A stretch of DNA of 64,000 nucleotides, taken from NCBI GenBank assembly GCA_973895155.1, contig OZ316892.1:20336001-20400000 (forward strand). The letters are read 5' to 3'. The position numbers and the translations under genes were made by a program. Positions 21,449 to 33,860 of this stretch are shown piece by piece. Numbering within the stretch: the first letter of the stretch is position 1; each line of letters begins with the position of its first letter. A model generated the notes under the pieces. That model was not told the DNA's origin. It saw only the letters and a list, made by a program, of their open reading frames with translations, and ran no database searches. This stretch comes from Marsupella aquatica. Lineage: Eukaryota > Marchantiophyta.

Positions 21449-24400
21449 ACTTCATCCTCTTTTCATTGTTGTTCCAAAAACCGACAATTCCCTGTCCAAC
21501 AAAAATGATTCAGACCCTATCTTCTGAACATTGACTTCAGTAGGGCGTCTCAAACCTTTATGTATAGCCTCTGGTTGCAGGCAAGGTTCCAGTCGTGGGC
21601 ACTGATGTTTTCCCAGAACTAAAGTGGAGGACACACAAAAAGCTTGTCCACACACTTATGACCACAAACCAATACTAGTACTTTTGGGCTAGGGACATTT
21701 TTTGTGAACGTAAAGATCTGAGACACCCTAGAATTGCCATCCTCAGTCCCAAACAAGATGAATCAAACCAGCCTTGGGGCCATCTTGCATTTAGGTAGCC
21801 CAAAAGATTAGCATGTAGTCAGACTATCTATAATAGTAGGGGCGGATGACTGCCAAAGGCCAAATTTAGCTCATGACATGGGAAATTTAGGCAAAATCTA
21901 GCCCACCATTTGGAAGCCCAGAAATTAGCAAAGACTCATCTTAGGTTCAATCATGAGTGGTTTAATTTCCCCTTCTTTGACCTATATCCTCTCCACCCGC
22001 CTCTCCAAAGTGAAACGCTTGCAGACTCCCTATTCAAAATCTCAAGCATATGATGTTCTGATATTTGGTAGAATCTTTAATGTACGAATAATTACGGGCT
22101 AGGATAGAGGTACTCATGTTGGAGAGGCAGCCCTAAAACTATATGCCTTTAGACTTCGTGGGAAAGGCAGATCTCAATTTTCCATGGTATATGCTGCTCT
22201 CCTACTGGTGAACTGAGCATTCAAGCATTTGTGCCCCTCCTTTGTCGTTTCTGATCGAGCAGCAGATTTTACAGGGGAAACATAGAGGACTTGGGCCGTA
22301 GCAGGTTACAACAAGTGAAGGGTGCCAGAAAACCCAAAGACGATGACACAAATTTGATCCAGTCTGAGCAAGTTCACGACAAAATGGTAGAGTCTTGGTT
22401 ATGCTCTTGCAAACTCCTGTTGGAGTAGGCAACACCATTGGGGACTGGGATGGGAAGTGTAAGGTTCCACAAAAAATTGGGGAGCATTAACTCAACGTAG
22501 ATTTAATGTGCGGTCGATCTTTACCCTTGGTTTTCCACATATGCCGTCAGGCCTGCTTGAGGAGGGGCTGTAGGCCTAAAAATCTCATTATATCAAAAGA
22601 TATCATCTGTTAACTTGAGGGCTACAAAAGAAAGGGATGCTTACATGCAAGTACATGGGCATACAATACCGCCCTAACTTATGGCATACTCATGTCTTGC
22701 CATTCAATTGTCATCCCCCAAAAAGTGAATCAAAGCAAATCAGCCATACTAAGGGCACTAGTCCATGTAAGCTAGGCTGTCGCCCACCCCCCCCCCCCCC
22801 CAACTCCCCAAGACTGTCACCTCCCAAGAAACAAGGATCTGGGGATCCCGTTGGGGATGGGATGCTTGAGCAAGTTAGCACCATAATTTAAAGGGTTATT
22901 TCATTTTCACCATGGTAGCCACTTTGGTTGTGTTGCTTCGCTAGCTTGCCTTAGGGAAACTTGGCTGGATCAGGTAGTATCACACACATCTCGCTTGGGT
23001 TGAGATCATTGATTGTCAGCAAACTGGCAGTGTACTTACTTTGACCTTTGGCTGTTTGTTTTGTTGGTATTCTTTGGCATTACGACATTTGTTTGAAGCG
23101 TGTCTTGGCAATTTGGTGTGTTTTCTCAGTGAGCCACTAGTATTTGCAGCACTGATTTTTGGATGTCATTGGGCTCATTGTTCTTCAAAACAACAACAAC
23201 AAAATTAAACCATCAGATTTTGGCTAATGGGGTATGTGACTAGGTGGGAAACTAGCTAAGGGACCATATAAAAAAAAGGTATAGACAGACTAAGCTACAG
23301 TAATTCAACAGCCATACAACATAAACTGCCAGATCTTGGACGGCCAAATCTGGACCATCAGATCTGGTCAATAGTTTTTGAGGCAATGGCTGTACTGGCA
23401 AAAGTCAGAAATTAAATGAAGAAACATGAAACCTTGTCCTTTGTATACCCTTAATGGACTCTTGACCACCAGCTGCTGTTGTGGCAAAATTTTCCAATAA
23501 ATTTCTAGCAGGCTCAAGCCATCTAGTGCAAGCAGTGTCTAGCAATTGTAAAATTAGTGTCTGACACTTTCAACAAAAATGCACACTAGTGGCAAAATGG
23601 GGAGAATTAATATAAAGATAGACTAGTAGCAGCAATGGAAACTAGCCATTAACAACAACAACAATGTCTTTAGATCAACAGCTGGATAATAACCTCCTAT
23701 GCTAAAATTTGAAATCTTGACAGCAAGGTTCCTTATCATGCCCCTGCATTGCACAATTAGCAAGGGTGAGGCACGGATGGTCAGGCAAGGGGCAGAGGTC
23801 CAGGCCAAGGCAAGGATAGTGAGGCAGAGGGTGTGCCAGGAAGCAGGGAATGGGCTTTTTTGGCCATCAAACAGTGTCAAATATTTTTTGTCAATGCCTT
23901 CCATCGTTTGGTCCTTCATATGACAATTTGTTAATAGATGGTTGCTACAGCAGTCTCCCTAGGAAATCAGCCATTGTCACAAACTAGCATCAACAATTCC
24001 AGCCATGACATGAGTCCTCTTATTCAACAGTGAAAGTGTTGATGCTTTGAGCAAGACTATGTTTATCATGGCTTGTAGCAGGGATATTGAATTGATTTGA
24101 ATAGCAGAGATTCACTATTTGGGGGCCAGGAATCAAATAACACCATTGCAAAAGAACCAGTCAGATTTCAAATCCAACAGAATGGCTGGCTCAAGGTAAA
24201 CGTATCAAAGCAATACTTACGAGAGTGAATCAGTAAGAGCATAAGCCAGGGGCATTTGAGAATGAATCCTAGAAGAGGTAAATATATATTGATAAATATG
24301 CATGAAATGGGAGGTCCAAGTATATGTCTGACTAGAACAACAAGTTTATTGAAATCCAATCAGGCCAAGGGTCAACTACGTACAAAGACTTCCCCTTAAA

Positions 24401-27400
24401 ACTCCACAGATCAGAACAGATAACGTATATATATAGAGTAAATAATCTTGAAGCAGGCCAAGGGTCAACTATTCACCTCTATTTACACTCACACACCCAA
24501 AAGTGAGGTACCGCAGTCGCCTTTTAAACTTTTTGCAGGGTGAGCTATATGTACAACTGAACAGAATTTGAAGCTCTCATTGACATTCCCTTTCCCAAAA
24601 CTTGAGTTTAATTGTACTAACCTGATATCCATGAATTCAAATATTTGTTGGTTTTGGGGATATGCTAGATGAGACTTAGGTAATTTCACTTCCATTTTAG
24701 TTAAGTTTCCATCAAGAAATGCGGAGGATGCCATTACATTAATTTTATTGTTTTGTATGAAATAACTGGGTTTGTGTTTTTTTATGTCACCTCTCTAGGT
24801 GCAAAACTACAAATTATTTGTAGGACTGATAATGATCAGTGTGACTGTCCAACATGAAGGTCCATCCTGGTTTCAGTTTCTCAAACCTGCACATCAAGAT
24901 CCCTCACATCAGCAAATTGTTGAACTGAGAAATTGGTCTCGATAAAAGTGCGACAGCAATTGAAAAAATGCGTGACCCACATGTCTGAACACTTGGCTAA
25001 ACTTGGTCTAGCCCTGGCCCCAGCCTCTCGGAAACTGCACTAATATTGGACCTGGTGCTCATCATATACTATATTAGCTGCTTACACAAATTTTCAAGGG
25101 AGGGTTAATAAAGTCTGAAAGTCCTCTGATTCCCTGTGAGTTCCATAATCTAGCCAACATGTTAATATAGGCACGCTGCAATAGGAGGTTCAACTCTCAA
25201 AATTTGATAGATCTTAATTTACTAGCTAAAGTTATGGACTACCGGATACATTATCCATAACTTTTTGCCGTTGGTTACAGACGCTAGTAAAAAAAAGGAA
25301 ATATAATTTTCACGTAGCCGCGTGAAAAACCCATGATGACTATAAAGCTTAGTTTGTGAAACCCTAATAAAGTAAACATAATATCCATGAGTGAACTTCT
25401 TACTTTTCCTTAACAGGCTTGTTGCATAACCTTACTTCCTAATTGACTGTTCAGAAGAGTTCCTTTCAGACTAATCCAGTATGCAAACAGCACATAGCCA
25501 CATCTTACTAATAAGGCGCCATCAAAACCTAATATTAAAGGCTACTGTCTAGGATGAAGCCTTTAGACCCTGACTCTAAGCTGATGGGGGCCAACAAGGC
25601 AACACGGAAGTTATTTTTGAAGATATTTTTTGTCTCATAGCCTACACAGTGTTCAAGCCTTCAAGGAATGGGTAATCAGCGTAATCTGGCTAACTATAAC
25701 CAAATCTGCTATATAAAATTCTTCGAGCAGATAGAAACTGGCAGAGTTCCAACATAGCTTGAAGATGATAGACCAGGAACATGACATGTACAAACGTCGT
25801 ACAGGGACGACATATATATCAAGAGCTTTTGTGCGACTGTAGATCGCTCTGGAGAGCAATAATCAATATTTCAATGGCTCCCTCAAACTATTACCTGTCC
25901 CACAAAAGAACCACCCTTAACATCAATAGGGTAGTTGCCTACAACATTGACCCCCAAATCGATGCAACATTGAATACCTGACAGGCATAGCTATTTATGG
26001 GGCGACATACCTTCACTATTTCTCTACCTGTGCCAAAGAGAGCTTCTGCGTTTTGGGAAGACCGCCACGACGCCAAAATGTACACTTGTACAGGAGAGTT
26101 CGTCGTTGGGCGGGCTGCTTGCAGTGAACGCTGGCTCTGGTTAAATACCGAATCACATCAAAACAATGAAAATAGATGTGAGTTTCCCGTTACACACTTG
26201 TTCGGGAAGTGACGAGGGCAAGCAGTAACCCTCCATAGGGATTGGGGAAAATTGTACAAGCCTTGCCTTGCAATTTGCAATTGAGCTCCATTAAATTGCT
26301 GAGTGAAGTACTGTCCTGTGCATACTAGCCCATTTGGCCAGACAAATCATTACAGGAAGGAACTGGTCGTCTAGAGTACAGAAGCACGGACACTGAACAG
26401 TCATGGAGCGGGTGACATATAAACAGACTTTAATCACACGCTTGACTAGTACAGTAGGTGCCTCGGGGGGTCGGAGAACGATCTTTGTGTCACGTTTGAT
26501 GACAGTGATGCTCACTCATTCCTCGCAAGAAGACGTTCTCGGACGGCGATCCGACGAACGACGACGGCAGAGGAGATTGCAGTTGACGGATTGCTTGGGT
26601 CATGGTGATTGGTTCCTGTTGGCAGTGCCAACAGATCGCGGAGGGAAACAGCCGATGCGAGAGTACGGTAGCAAGCTCACGGGACTTGGGACTCGGGACT
26701 CGGGTCTCGGGTCTTGGAAGCGAATGACTGAAAGAGGGCTGCGGACTTTGCGGAGGTAGTGTGTTCAAAGTCCGAATCGGAGGGAGGGAGAGAGTGTTCC
26801 AAGCATTTATACCGCGATCCATCAGAATTCCCATTTTGTCTTCAGCTGTTGGATTCGCTGCCAGGAGACGTCAGGACTAGAAGCTGATTACAAGACAATA
26901 ATTTATAGTAGTTGATACTGTCATAGTTGCTCGCCTTCTGCTGTGCTTTTACACTGGATTCATCTTCCGGATTCCAGAGCTGGACAGTGGCGTAGTGGGC
27001 GTTTGGAGAGTTTGTAGAAGTGAGCTGAGCTAGGCAGGAAGAGCAGTTCAGCTCAGCTCAGCTTCACACTCTCTGTCGGGTCTTTGGTTGTGAAGTACTC
27101 GAGAGTGGAACGAGAAAGTGGTTGGATTCGCTGGATTCGCTCAGGACTCGTTGAGCTCCAGGTCCCGTCTTGCTGCGCGGCATCCATTGCGTTGCTTTGC
27201 AGGTACTTTCTTGTAAATGTGCTCAATGTAGACAGTGGTCGGCTGGTTACTAGCCAGGTTCTCACTTCTGTCTAGCTGACAGTTTCTTCGAGAGTCAGCG
27301 AGAACACACTCAACTCAACCTGCTCTATTAACTCGAAACGCGCTACGCTGTAACTTTCAATGCGTCATGAAGTAGAGCAGCTATGCTGCGTAATGCATAT

Positions 27401-28068
27401 CCTCTTGACCCCGGAATTCGTGCGTTTATGTCAGTCGTCTTATTGTTTGGAACCTCTTATTGAGGTCAAACTTATTAGGTAGTCTCATCAGGCGATGCCT
27501 TGGTCGGACCGTTTCACATGTCTGATTTCTGTACAGTACCTGGTACGAGTCATTGGTATTATTCCGCTTCGCATTGGACTGAACTTTCCAAAATAAGACA
27601 ACTAGGCTGTTCGAAGGTAGTCCTGCCTTCGCTAGGCCTACGCTCCTCGAACTTCGCGCACGCAGAAAATTACTTAGTTCTCCATGAATAAAAGTTAAAA
27701 TATAACTCTAGTGAGCTCCATAGACAAGAATAGCTTCAACTGTCAATGCCTTACTCTCAGCTCTGGAGGACTCATCTCAGATAGGTGGCAATGCTATGAC
27801 TGATCATATATTTTGGTAGGACCCAGCTTAAATGCTCTGGTAGTCATTGTTACTGTTGCCTCTCCTTAACATGCTTGTGTGTTGAATGCTATGTGACATC
27901 AGGTGTGAATTGTGGTAGACACTGCACATTGGGGCGCTTTGAGCACAGGTGGGCGGAGTTGGAATTTGATGAAGATGTGAGTGACAGAGAGGGGTTCGAC
28001 TGTTTTAATATCCCTACCGAGCAGGTCGCAGCAGGCTCTTATATCATACTTTGAGGCAGAACTTCAAG
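21449..28068. other. 6.6-kb stretch with no supported gene
   Basis: I find no exon with a recognisable domain. Items seen: an 18-bp run of C near 22785-22802; an 18-bp direct repeat caggccaagggtcaacta at about 24361 and 24455; ggactcggg-type short repeats at about 26681-26717; and GC-richer, repeat-poor DNA at 26400-27300 that could include a promoter or leader. A single frame on the minus strand near 24710 reads AFLDGNLT, reminiscent of copia reverse transcriptase, but without supporting context. Confidence 0.5.
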
Positions 28069-29079
28069 ATGTCGTCCGTCACAGGGATTTTGATCCCCTG
28101 CGCCTTGCTTATAGCTATGCAGCTGATTGCGAAGGCTCCTGGCTTGAAAGGTGAAGTGTTTGCCGTAGGAGGAGCAGCAGGATGGACTGTGCCCCACCAA
28201 GGCATGGTGAATTACACGGAATGGGCTGCAATGCTGTCGAGCCTAAATGTCGGAGACACCCTACGTACGTGCACTCAACTCGTTTTCCTTATGTGGTTTT
28301 CTAATCAGCCCCTGATTTCAGTTGCGATGAGAGCTGAATTCTGGCTTCCTGACTTTCAAGCCGTTTAGAGCATGCGTGCTTACCCATAACTGCTGCCATG
28401 TGGCAACTTTCTCGAACGGTAGTTCATAGCTCATTTTTGAGGTTGGAATTTTAGCAAGTCCAGGAATTGTTTTGTGAGGTGATCGTTGTTCTGATGAGTA
28501 ATGAATGTGTCGCTTTCTGGGTTTAGCGTTGCTTTTATTCTCTGGTCCACTGCTACAATTTCAGTAAGTTCTTAGTTACTTTATGACTCATGAATCCGGT
28601 TGGAACATCGTTGCCTTTGTGCAGTGTTTACCTACCCAGCTGGCGAGCACAACGTTGTACAGGTTGTGCAGGAGGATTTTAACAGATGTAGAGCGACAAA
28701 CCCGATTGCAATCTTCACCGATGGCCAGACTCTCGTGAACCTCCCAAAAGAAGGCCAATACTGGTTCATTTGTGGGTTCAGGAACCACTGTTCTGCTGGT
28801 CAGAAGTTTGTGATAGATGTGATCAACCTCCCTACTGGCCGGGTTCCAGCTCCAGCTCCCTCTGCTGGGGATGGCAGTCCCCCACATGGAGGATCCGGTG
28901 TTGGCCCCGCGGCAGCGTATGCACCGTCCCAGAGTCTCAGCATAAGTCCCCTTCCTGGTGCATCTGGCCCTTTGCCATTTCCCTACAGTTCTGCACCCCA
29001 CTCTCTACTTCATCAGGAGCGATCCATCATAGTGTCGCTATTCTTATTCGCGCTCACCGGCATTCTGGCGGTCTTTTGA
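28069..29079 (+). CDS. Phytocyanin (stellacyanin-like), GPI-anchor-type
   Basis: Secreted blue-copper protein of the cell surface. Exons 28069-28264 and 28625-29079 (360-bp intron) give 216 residues. The ATG at 28069 is chosen over an in-frame non-ATG extension. Residues 1 to about 28 are a signal peptide. The plastocyanin-like domain starts EVFAVGGAAGWTVP. Copper ligands are H74 (GEHNVVQV), C115, H120 and Q125, in the pattern C-x4-H-x4-Q. Gln in the axial position is stellacyanin-like rather than the Met of uclacyanins. C87 and C121 fit the conserved disulfide. A Pro/Ser/Ala/Gly-rich arabinogalactan-like linker (PAPAPSAGDG onward) and a hydrophobic C-terminus (SIIVSLFLFALTGILAVF) suggest GPI anchoring. 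All ligands are intact. The physiological partner is unknown, as for most phytocyanins. Confidence 0.92.
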
Positions 29080-31907
29080 GCGGCAGACGATTTCTTTTTC
29101 CCGGAACTGTCACACGGACATGATGACTGAGAGCTGATGAGATCATTGTGGCTGTTCTGCACTTTTGATTACGTCTGTATGCGGTTCAATCAATCCAAGG
29201 GCAAGGATTGTGGAGGTTGTCCTCGTCTCGCTCACGTTTCGCAGATGCTGTCCTTTCGTTTTTGGATCCTCATGGCCGATGAGGACAGCGGACGAGGACA
29301 TATTTTTGACAGCCCACGCGTGTGAAATTCGGTTTTCATCACGCAAACGGCACGGACTAATGTGTAAGATAGTTTTGAGCACCCATGTAGGTACTGTAGT
29401 TGGGGATATCAGGTGGACAGAAGTGCAGGATTATCAATTGTTGCCATACTATTGCTTTTCATTCGCTCTTCGGAGCAACAGAAGTTAGGCTGTTTGGGTT
29501 GGCTATGTATGTTAGCCACGAACTCGCCTCCAACGGCAGTATATGAACATCAAGGACGCAATGTCGGATGAATGTAAAAGCATTGAACTAAGTTAAATTC
29601 CTTTTGCCCAGCTAACTTGCGGTTTCTGAGCTTCCATCGTCTCTTCCCTAAACCAAACCTGTACTTCGTTCTCTTCGTGTGTTTCGTGGTTCTCATGTCA
29701 TGAATTTAGTTTTAGTTTTAAACCCGGGGCCTGGTTTTCATGTGGCACGCTGGGGCAGTTCATTGCTTTCTCCTATTCACATGTGATTTTCTCATTCTGA
29801 TGTAGACCTTCCACAAGTTGTTCTAGCCCCCTTTCGATCGTGTTCATACTTTTGGTCTTGGCCCATTCGGTCGAATCCTAACACTTTCAATTTCGACTTC
29901 GATTGTATCTTCTCAACAAATTATTATATGCAATTTCACAGCCACTGCCTTCTCTTGCCTCTCCGAAGCTACCCTCTGTCCCCATCACCGTACGACTACA
30001 CCGTCCGTCTTCACTTATTCCACCTGCGCCATTTAGATGAACCCTTAATTTCTTTTTTGAAGCGGTGCTTTCTGATCAGCTTTTGGCTCGTCCCGTAACA
30101 AATTCCCTCCAGAACTATGCCCCATTCGGTGCATCCATGTCCAGAAGTTCTTCCTGGAGCCGGCAGTTCTTCCTGGAGCCGGCTTAGGGTCGAGCCAGTC
30201 GTGTGGTTGTGCATAGTAGCCATTACACCCTGTCCTCGACCGATAAACATGAATGTCGTCTGTTGCTGCAAGGAAGTAAGTAAAGAGTCTGGTCACTAGT
30301 GCCGCAGGTGGAATGGTTGCCAGGGACCTACCTAAATAAGGTTCCTTCGTGCAATGCACGGTATGGCAAGTCTGTAAATCTGCAATTCTTGCCAAGGTCG
30401 CTTCTGCACGCCTCGCCTGCCCTCGCCTGGCCCAGTCTATCCAGCGGGTAAGGTATGTTTTCCGATCTTAGCAGCAACAAAGAATCAAAGACAAGAATCA
30501 TCTGACGACCTGCAATACGTCCGCCATTCGACGCATTTACATCCTGTCGAGATAATCGTTTCCGCTCAGCTACACATAAATCGGTCCTCGACTGTACTGG
30601 ATCGACGATACTGCACATAATTATACTAGCTACTAGTCGATTGAGACAAGCCTTTCCACGGTTTCTCACTGACATTCCCTCTGAAGCCAGCGATCCAGGA
30701 CCCCAACCCTTAAAATACCCCCTACAGTTTTGTAGGTAACCGGTGCAGCCACTTCAGCCATGGTCATGATGACTGCTTCAATTCACGGTACTGTACAGCC
30801 CTTTCCTCAGAAGAGTCCCAAGAAATTTTGTGGTGTATATCGATACTGCTCTAGCGTACCGCTCACTCATCACTCACTCACTCCCTCACAGCAGCAGCAA
30901 GCTCACAGACTTCCATCGATCAGTCTGTTAGCCGCGCGTCTGCTGTTGTACTCGTCCTTCGCAATACTGCAGTTTGTGCCCCTCCGACGACTGACAGAAT
31001 TCAGCAGCAGCACCTGTTACATAACGCAGCAGAGAGTAACACACGCCACAGATGGATTCCAACAGGACGCTGGAAGATCTGTAATTCCTCTTCATTCACT
31101 CTGCTTCTCTGCCTGAGCTAATCAGATATCCATAATATTACAGACTGGGGCTTGGCTAGCCGACTGACTGACTGGCCTCATCGATCAGCACGAATGATCA
31201 GATCTTCTGTTCTCGTACGTTGCCACTCTTGAGTCCATAACTCCACTCGCTGCCAATGATTCTCTCTCGAGCTGCTTCTGCTTCTATATATAAGTATAAG
31301 TGTGTGACAGACACTGGCAACGAGCCAAAGTGCCAAACCCAATTGAATTGTGGCACTTAATAGGGCTGTAGTGATTATTCATTCAGGCGACCCACGCTTA
31401 CTGTTCTACTTTCAATGTTTCCAGTACAGTGGTAGCAAGGGGATTTAATTTCGAGTGGCATCTATGTACCTTCCTTTTCGAGTTTGAGTAACTCCAATTT
31501 TGCAGCGTACCAGGGGATTTAATTATGAGCGGCAAAACCTTCAATTATCAAACTTGAAGTGGGGATGGACCTTACACACGGTCCACGAGTCAATATGGAT
31601 GGACCTCATCTTGCATCTTGCAGTCACAAGGATAGGAAAAAGATGTTAGACCTAAGGTACACCTAACCAAGTCCAAGGACCTCATTTCCAATAAACAATC
31701 CACAGGATTAATGCATCATGGTGCATTTTGTGGTTAAAACACAACCGCCCATATAAGGGGGAGGTGTCCAAGACTTCTCCCTGTTTCCAAGTTTTACTCA
31801 CTACTTTTCCTTTAAGGTGAGTCTTTCCATGATTTGGGGAAAATTTAAAGACTAATCGTGAAATTGGATCCTACGTGTAACCCATAACCCTTCAAGGACA
31901 GCTGTGA
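29080..31907. other. Gene-poor stretch after the phytocyanin
   Basis: The first part is presumably 3' UTR. A perfect 19-bp tandem duplication (agttcttcctggagccggc) lies at 30146-30183. A palindromic cgtgcaatgcacg lies near 30352. A 118-residue ATG frame at 30760-31116 has no recognisable content. An orphan TATA-like tatatataag lies near 31287. Confidence 0.5.
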
Positions 31908-32115
31908 TTTAAGTGCAGGCCAACCATGTTGTCCCCTAATGTTACAGCAACTTCAATGTAGTTTGCATATTAAGTCATCTTGTGGTTATTTAAGTGCAGG
32001 CCAACCATGTAGTCCCCTTACATTACACCAACTTCATGAATGTAGTTTGCAAATTAAGTGCGGCTTGACTCTCACTAATATTACACCAACTTCATGTGGT
32101 TTGCAATTAAGTGTA
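31908..32115 (+). repeat. Degenerate tandem repeat around ttaagtgcaggccaacc
   Basis: The unit (ttaagtgcaggccaaccatg, then gtcccct, ttaca-caacttcatg and tagtttgca) starts at about 31908, 31989, 32054 and 32107, with spacings of 81, 64 and 53 bp as copies shorten. It is non-coding. Confidence 0.75.
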
Positions 32116-32717
32116 CCCATGCATTTATCAGTTACCTCAATGCCCATAGGTAAGGAACATTTCTTGAGATGCAGCATACGATTACATGAAATAGTTTCAT
32201 GCACTTATCCAGTTCAATTGGATGGTATGAGAACTCAGGCTACAAGGTGTCCAATGTGTGTAACCTGACAACACATGAGAAAGTGCTTAATCAATTTCCA
32301 TCCACTTATAGGGTAGTGCAACAATGCAAATATGGACAACTGCATGAATGATATCCAGTGCAGGCTTGGGACCTTATTTAGATTTTAACAACTGAAGATG
32401 GCCTGGACAGTCTTTCACAAGGATAGGAAAAGGTGTTCGACTGGGCTGATGCACCTGTTCTAGCTAAATTTGGAATTATATGACTAGACATGACTTCATT
32501 GGGGTCTTACCCAATGAGATGAGCAACCCTAAGCCGTGGAAACCTTGCCACCCACCATGAGGAATGTATTTTTGCAACTGGAGAGGATGGAGGGCCAAGT
32601 AAGGACCCTTCTCACTTTGGAAGCAGCCTTTCTATTGAAAACTTCAACGGATATTGTTCCCCAATCATTCACTTAACATTTCTATATGAGGGGTTGTATT
32701 ATTATTATTATTATTAA

Positions 32718-32831
32718 CCCCCCCCCCCCCCCCCCTTATAATAGGAGTCCCCAATGTCGAGGATTTCTAGCGGTTCAGCGCCAGCGCTCTCAAGCGTTAT
32801 TCTGTAGGGGTGGGGGGGGGGGTGGGGAGGG
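32718..32831. repeat. C18 run and facing G-rich run
   Basis: After an (ATT)n tract there is a run of 18 C (32718-32735). About 70 bp later comes a G-rich run (GGGG-T-G11-T-GGGG, 32807-32827). The two could pair as a hairpin or form quadruplex and i-motif structures. Run lengths may be affected by sequencing error. Confidence 0.75.
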
Positions 32832-33670
32832 ATTGTGTGAGGTAACAATTTCAGACGAATATACTGTCCGATAGAACAGAGCATTCGACTACTCATGATT
32901 CTAGGGTATTTGTACTGCTACAACAAGCTTTACTCCAATGCTGCCCAATGCAAAAGTTTTAACTTTGCATTATGCATGAATTTTATTGGATAGAATGCCA
33001 AGTTTATGTGTTACCCATTTGAAGCACAGCCTATGGGGAAATGCCATCCACTAAATGGCTGTATTCTAATCAAGAATCTAGAAACCATGCCACTAATTAG
33101 GCCATTTTGGGGGTTGCTGTTGTACAACGGCGACACTAATAGTAATATGCACTTTCCTATGATTCAGAAGCTGTGTGGTTTCTCTTGGCTCTCCAGTACC
33201 TCTTTATTTGTACTGTCCGAACCTACTATGCCAAACCGTGAAACAATTCATGGTTGACATAGGTCCTAGATCATACTTGAACTTAGGGTAACTCCTTACC
33301 TGATCCTAACTAGAGCCACAGTACACTCAAGTGGCTCTCTATGCTGACCAGGTGTGTTTGGCCTATTGTGATCAGTATCTCATTATTTCATCACAGGGGG
33401 CGACCTTCGGCTCAGACCATACCAAGATCCACATTCCGCCAAACTTTGCGTCTAAGCAAATTGCATCTAAAAATAGTTCAGATCAGTAAACCACAAGGGT
33501 TTATTGAACTAGCCTGACTACCCATTCCTTGAACGTAAATATAATTGAAAACAAAAAAAGTCTATACTCTTTTCCGTCTTTGCACACCTATATTTTTTAT
33601 ATTTGAGTCATTATATATTTTGTCCTTATTTGACCTTAAAAATAGCTTCTGTTTGCCATTATATAGTAAG

Positions 33671-33860
33671 ATATGAACTTAGATGGAGTCCCCATACACA
33701 CTGTATCTCTCTGCCAAAATATCGGGAAATGTAAACCACAAGGGTTTACTAATGGTTTACTGAATATGAACTTAGGTGGAGTCCCCATACACTACTGACT
33801 GTATCTCTCTACCAAAACATCGGGAAATGCAACGCCCTGAGCCATTTGTTTTGTACTTAT
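33671..33860 (+). repeat. 93-bp tandem duplication
   Basis: atatgaacttagatggagtccccatacac starts at 33671 and, with few changes, again at 33764; both copies run through ctgtatctctct and tcgggaaatg. The bordering 18-mer gtaaaccacaagggttta (33731-33748) also occurs at 33486-33503. Confidence 0.85.

Noticed and set aside
24489-24734. Minus-strand frame beginning ASSAFLDGNLT, reminiscent of the copia reverse-transcriptase AFL-NGDL motif
   Set aside because: A single short motif with no flanking RT blocks on either side and no LTR nearby; not enough to call a remnant.
26090-26130. gggcgggctgcttgcagtgaacg, nearly identical to gggcgagctgcttgcagtgaaag in the MAPKKK fragment at 10741
   Set aside because: The match does not extend beyond about 23 bp and no kinase reading frame surrounds it; probably coincidence.
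30346-30375. Palindrome cgtgcaatgcacg considered as a second Helitron hairpin
   Set aside because: No CTRR terminus follows at the right distance on either strand.
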